This document shows positions 61,600-64,000 of a stretch of DNA of 64,000 nucleotides, in pieces. Where the stretch lies: positions 124,001 to 188,000 of the forward strand of contig NZ_FNLO01000006.1 in assembly GCF_900095735.1 (NCBI RefSeq), read 5' to 3'. This DNA comes from Chitinasiproducens palmae. Lineage in GTDB: Bacteria; Pseudomonadota; Gammaproteobacteria; Burkholderiales; Burkholderiaceae. Position 1 is the first letter of the stretch, and each line of letters starts with the position of its first letter. A program made the translations under genes and the position numbers. The notes under the pieces were generated by a model. It saw only the letters and a list, made by a program, of their open reading frames with translations. It was not told where the DNA came from and made no database searches.

Positions 61600-63152
61600 G
61601 TGCGGTTTGGTCGCATGAAGTCGAGGAACTGGCGCGGCGCCACGCATGGGCGGAACTGCTCGGCGGTACCGAGGCCGTTCATCGCCACCACGCCAAGGGC
61701 CGCCTGACGATCCGGGAGCGCATCGCGGCCCTGGTCGATGCGGAGTCGTTTCAAGAGGTGGGCAAGCTCGCTGGCCATGCCATCGCGCCTGACGACGATG
61801 GGCGAACGGTTGCGCCGGCGCCCTATGTGATGGGACTTGCGCGAATCGCCGGACGGGACGTAGCCGTCGGGGGCGAGGATTTCACGATTCGCGGTGGCGT
61901 GAGTTGGGCGGGCGATCGCCGCAAGGGCGGGCAGGGCGGTTTCGTCGAGGACCTGGCTTACGAGTATCGGCTGCCGCTGGTCAACCTGATCGACGGCAGC
62001 GGCGGATCGGTGAAAGGCGCGCTGTCGCGCGGGCACACGGTGTTCCCCGGTGTGCATGGCTTTGAACGTTCCGTGGCGTTGCTCGGCCGCGTACCCGTGG
62101 TCAGTGCGGTGTTGGGGGCGGCCGCGGGCGGCCCGGCCGGCCGCGCGGTGCTGTCTCATTTCTCGGTCATGGTGCGTCGGCAAAGCCAGGTGTTCTGCAC
62201 CGGGCCTGCGGTGGTTGCGCGCTCCCTCGGCACCGAGCCCGATCGTGAAACCCTCGGCGGCAGCCGCGTGGCGGTGGACACTGCGGGAACGATCGACTGC
62301 GCGGTCGACACCGAGGAAGAAGCATTCGAGGTGGTGCGGCGCTTCCTCAGCTACATGCCTCAGCACACCGGCGCGCTGCCGCCCTCGCTGCCGCCGCTCG
62401 ATCCGCCGGCGCGACGCGACGATCGGCTGCTCGATATCGTGCCGCGGGACAGGCGCCGGCCGTACGACATGCGGGCTCTTGTCGCGATGGTGGTCGATGA
62501 CGGCTCGATGTTCGAACCGCAGCCGACGCATGGGGCGGCGCTGATCTGCGCACTGGCGCGGCTAGGCGGGCATGTCGTGGGCATCATCGCGAACAATCCG
62601 CAACGCGGCGGCGGCGCGCTCGACGTCACGGCAGCGCGCAAGCAGCAGCGCTTCGTCGAGCTGTGCGAGACCTTTCACATCCCGCTGATTTTCTTCGTCG
62701 ACATGCCCGGCTTCATGGTCGGCGTGCAGGCCGAGCGTGACGGTACGCTGCGCGCGGGCATGGAGGCGGTCGCCGCGGGCGTACGGGCCCGGGTGCCGAA
62801 GATCACGCTGGTGATTCGCAAATGCTACGGCATGGGCGGCATGGCGACGACCGAGAAGAACGGGCTCGGCCTCAAGCTGGCGTGGCCGTCGGCGGAGTGG
62901 GGCTCGCTGCCGGTGGAGGGCGGCGTGGACGTCGCATTCCGCCGTGAAATCGCCGGCGCTGCAGATCCCGCAGCGCGGCGTGCCGAACTGGAGGCGCAGC
63001 TTCGCGAGTTGGCCTCGCCGTGGGCCACCGCACAGGCCTTCGGTGTGGAGGACATCATCGATCCGCGCGACACGCGTCGCTATCTCTGTCGTTTCGTCTC
63101 GGCAATGCAGACGACGCTCGCCCAACTGTTGCCTCGTGGAGATCAACGATGA
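61596..63152 (+). CDS. acyl-CoA carboxyltransferase (PccB/MmdA-like)
   Basis: A 518-residue carboxyltransferase of the propionyl-CoA carboxylase beta / methylmalonyl-CoA decarboxylase alpha family. It has 'HAKGRLTIRERIAALVDAES', 'PLVNLIDGSGGSVKGALSRG', the oxyanion stretch 'VLGAAAGGPAGRAVLSHFSV', 'IIANNPQRGGGALDVTAARK' and 'FHIPLIFFVDMPGFMVGVQA', then 'IRKCYGMGGMATTEK'. No biotin carboxylase or biotin-carrier gene is in the window, so it may work with a subunit encoded elsewhere or act as a decarboxylase component. ATG 61596 has GGAAGGAGGA upstream and overlaps the CoA-transferase stop; its own stop overlaps the permease start. Confidence 0.9.
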   Translation: MSAVWSHEVEELARRHAWAELLGGTEAVHRHHAKGRLTIRERIAALVDAESFQEVGKLAGHAIAPDDDGRTVAPAPYVMGLARIAGRDVAVGGEDFTIRGGVSWAGDRRKGGQGGFVEDLAYEYRLPLVNLIDGSGGSVKGALSRGHTVFPGVHGFERSVALLGRVPVVSAVLGAAAGGPAGRAVLSHFSVMVRRQSQVFCTGPAVVARSLGTEPDRETLGGSRVAVDTAGTIDCAVDTEEEAFEVVRRFLSYMPQHTGALPPSLPPLDPPARRDDRLLDIVPRDRRRPYDMRALVAMVVDDGSMFEPQPTHGAALICALARLGGHVVGIIANNPQRGGGALDVTAARKQQRFVELCETFHIPLIFFVDMPGFMVGVQAERDGTLRAGMEAVAAGVRARVPKITLVIRKCYGMGGMATTEKNGLGLKLAWPSAEWGSLPVEGGVDVAFRREIAGAADPAARRAELEAQLRELASPWATAQAFGVEDIIDPRDTRRYLCRFVSAMQTTLAQLLPRGDQR

Positions 63153-63940
63153 AACGTCCCGGCCGCCGTTCGTCGCGTGGGTTCACCGACCGTGCCACTG
63201 CGCTCGTCCTGCCGGTTGCGCTGGTCGCGCTCTGGCAGCTCGGCTCGTCGCTGAAGCTGATCTCGCCGACCCTGCTGCCATCGCCTTGGTATGTACTGCA
63301 GACCGTCTGGTATCTGGCCTCGACCGGACAGCTGTGGCGCGACGTCCAGGCCAGTGCGGTGCGCGTGATCGAGGGATATGCGATTGCGGCAGTGCTGGCA
63401 ATCGCGCTTGGCGTGGCGATGGGACTGTTCCGTCCGCTGAACCGGCTGGTCGACCTGTTGATGCAGATACTCAAGCCGGTGCCGCCGATCGCATGGATAC
63501 CGCTGTCGATCCTCTGGTTCGGCATCGATGAGGGTGCCAAGGTCTTCATCATCGTGCTCGGCGCGTTCTTCCCGATCCTCACCTCGACTGTCGATGCGAT
63601 CCGTCAGATCGATGGTCGCTACGTGGAACTGGCTGGCGTGCTGGAGCTGCCGCGCACGTTGTTCGTGCGCAAGATCGTGATCCCTGGCGCGCTGCCACAG
63701 ATTCTGAGCGGATTGCGGCTGGGTTTGGCGATGGCGTGGATGTGCGTCGTTGCCGCGGAGCTGATCGCTGCATCGAGCGGCGTCGGGTTCCTGATCATGG
63801 ATGGACGAGCGATGTCGCAAGCCGATCTGGTGTTGGCCGGCATGCTGGTCCTGGGTGTGCTCGGCAAGCTCACCGACGATCTGCTGCGCCATGCCGAGAA
63901 GCGCCTGGTGCGCTGGCGCACGCAGTTTTCGGGACTCTGA
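63149..63940 (+). CDS. ABC transporter permease, SsuC/TauC type
   Basis: A 263-residue permease of the nitrate/sulfonate/taurine family with segments 'ATALVLPVALVALWQLGSSL', 'AIAAVLAIALGVAMGLF', 'PIAWIPLSILWFGI', 'VFIIVLGAFFPILTSTV' and 'LGLAMAWMCVVAAELIA'. The EAA loop reads 'ELAGVLELPRTLFVRKIVIP'. It overlaps the carboxyltransferase by ATGA, which ties an importer to the acyl-CoA enzymes: the operon probably imports its own substrate. The matching ATPase or binding protein should lie to the right. Confidence 0.92.
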   Translation: MKRPGRRSSRGFTDRATALVLPVALVALWQLGSSLKLISPTLLPSPWYVLQTVWYLASTGQLWRDVQASAVRVIEGYAIAAVLAIALGVAMGLFRPLNRLVDLLMQILKPVPPIAWIPLSILWFGIDEGAKVFIIVLGAFFPILTSTVDAIRQIDGRYVELAGVLELPRTLFVRKIVIPGALPQILSGLRLGLAMAWMCVVAAELIAASSGVGFLIMDGRAMSQADLVLAGMLVLGVLGKLTDDLLRHAEKRLVRWRTQFSGL

Positions 63941-63942
63941 CC

Positions 63943-64000
63943 ATGCAAGAACTCGCTTTGCCAAATGCAGTGCCGGTGTCTGCTGCCCGTGCACATGCCG
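63943..64000 (+). CDS. start of next gene, cut by the window edge
   Basis: ATG 63943, 2 nt after the permease stop, opens a frame reading 'MQELALPNAVPVSAARAHA' to the end. Position suggests the ATPase of the same importer, but too little is visible to tell. Confidence 0.4.
   Translation, partial: MQELALPNAVPVSAARAHA

Overview
The window reads as a high-GC betaproteobacterium of the Burkholderiaceae (Burkholderia/Paraburkholderia-like). The signs are strong GC3 codon use, porins and regulators of that family, and a secondary-replicon control module in the middle: a TrfA-type initiator, ParA, ParB, iterons and 16-bp parS palindromes at 46.3-51.3 kb. It is most likely the origin region of a chromid or megaplasmid rather than the main chromosome. 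The species is not identified. No rRNA, tRNA, CRISPR array or intact transposase was seen.

Region 1 (0.2-17 kb) is a compact catabolic island. A polar amino-acid type ABC importer (2389-5465, +) faces a nine-gene minus-strand operon (15379 to 5619). That operon encodes a cyclic amidohydrolase, a three-subunit molybdenum hydroxylase (large, FAD, [2Fe-2S]), a CoxG-like protein, a DUF1116 protein, an AtzH/HpxZ-like protein, an amidase and a phytanoyl-CoA-type dioxygenase. XdhC and two paralogous MarR regulators sit at the edges. The set looks like import, hydroxylation, ring opening and amide/ureide hydrolysis of a nitrogen heterocycle; the substrate is not known. A class I methyltransferase and a remnant of a DUF1264 gene follow.

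Region 2 (18-33 kb, +) is an organosulfur-utilisation island: two complete SsuABC/TauABC-type importers, an SsuE-like FMN reductase, an SfnG-like and an NtaA/DszA-like flavin monooxygenase, a TIM-barrel amidohydrolase and a rhodanese sulfurtransferase. A porin, an EamA exporter and a small ABM-domain protein come next.

Region 3 (33-42 kb) has a lipoprotein of the royal-jelly/yellow family, a chemotaxis receptor, and a LysR / HMG-CoA-lyase-like / CaiB CoA-transferase / MFS set that could use a 3-hydroxy-3-methylglutarate-like acid. It ends in a truncated TonB receptor.

Region 4 (42-54 kb) is the replicon-control region in a decayed landscape. It holds a plasmid-type hypothetical gene, a twice-frameshifted flavodoxin pseudogene, about 1.8 kb with no recognisable gene, an iteron origin lying against and into the 3' end of rep, parAB with a strong terminator, four identical parS palindromes (one inside parB) and a 26-copy octamer repeat between parS sites. 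An alpha/beta hydrolase with the full active-site set of fluoroacetate dehalogenases follows.

Region 5 (54-64 kb) has a type-B carboxylesterase lipoprotein, a DctA-type symporter, and an operon of aldehyde dehydrogenase, GntR/FCD regulator, CaiB CoA-transferase, acyl-CoA carboxyltransferase and an SsuC-type permease that runs off the right edge.
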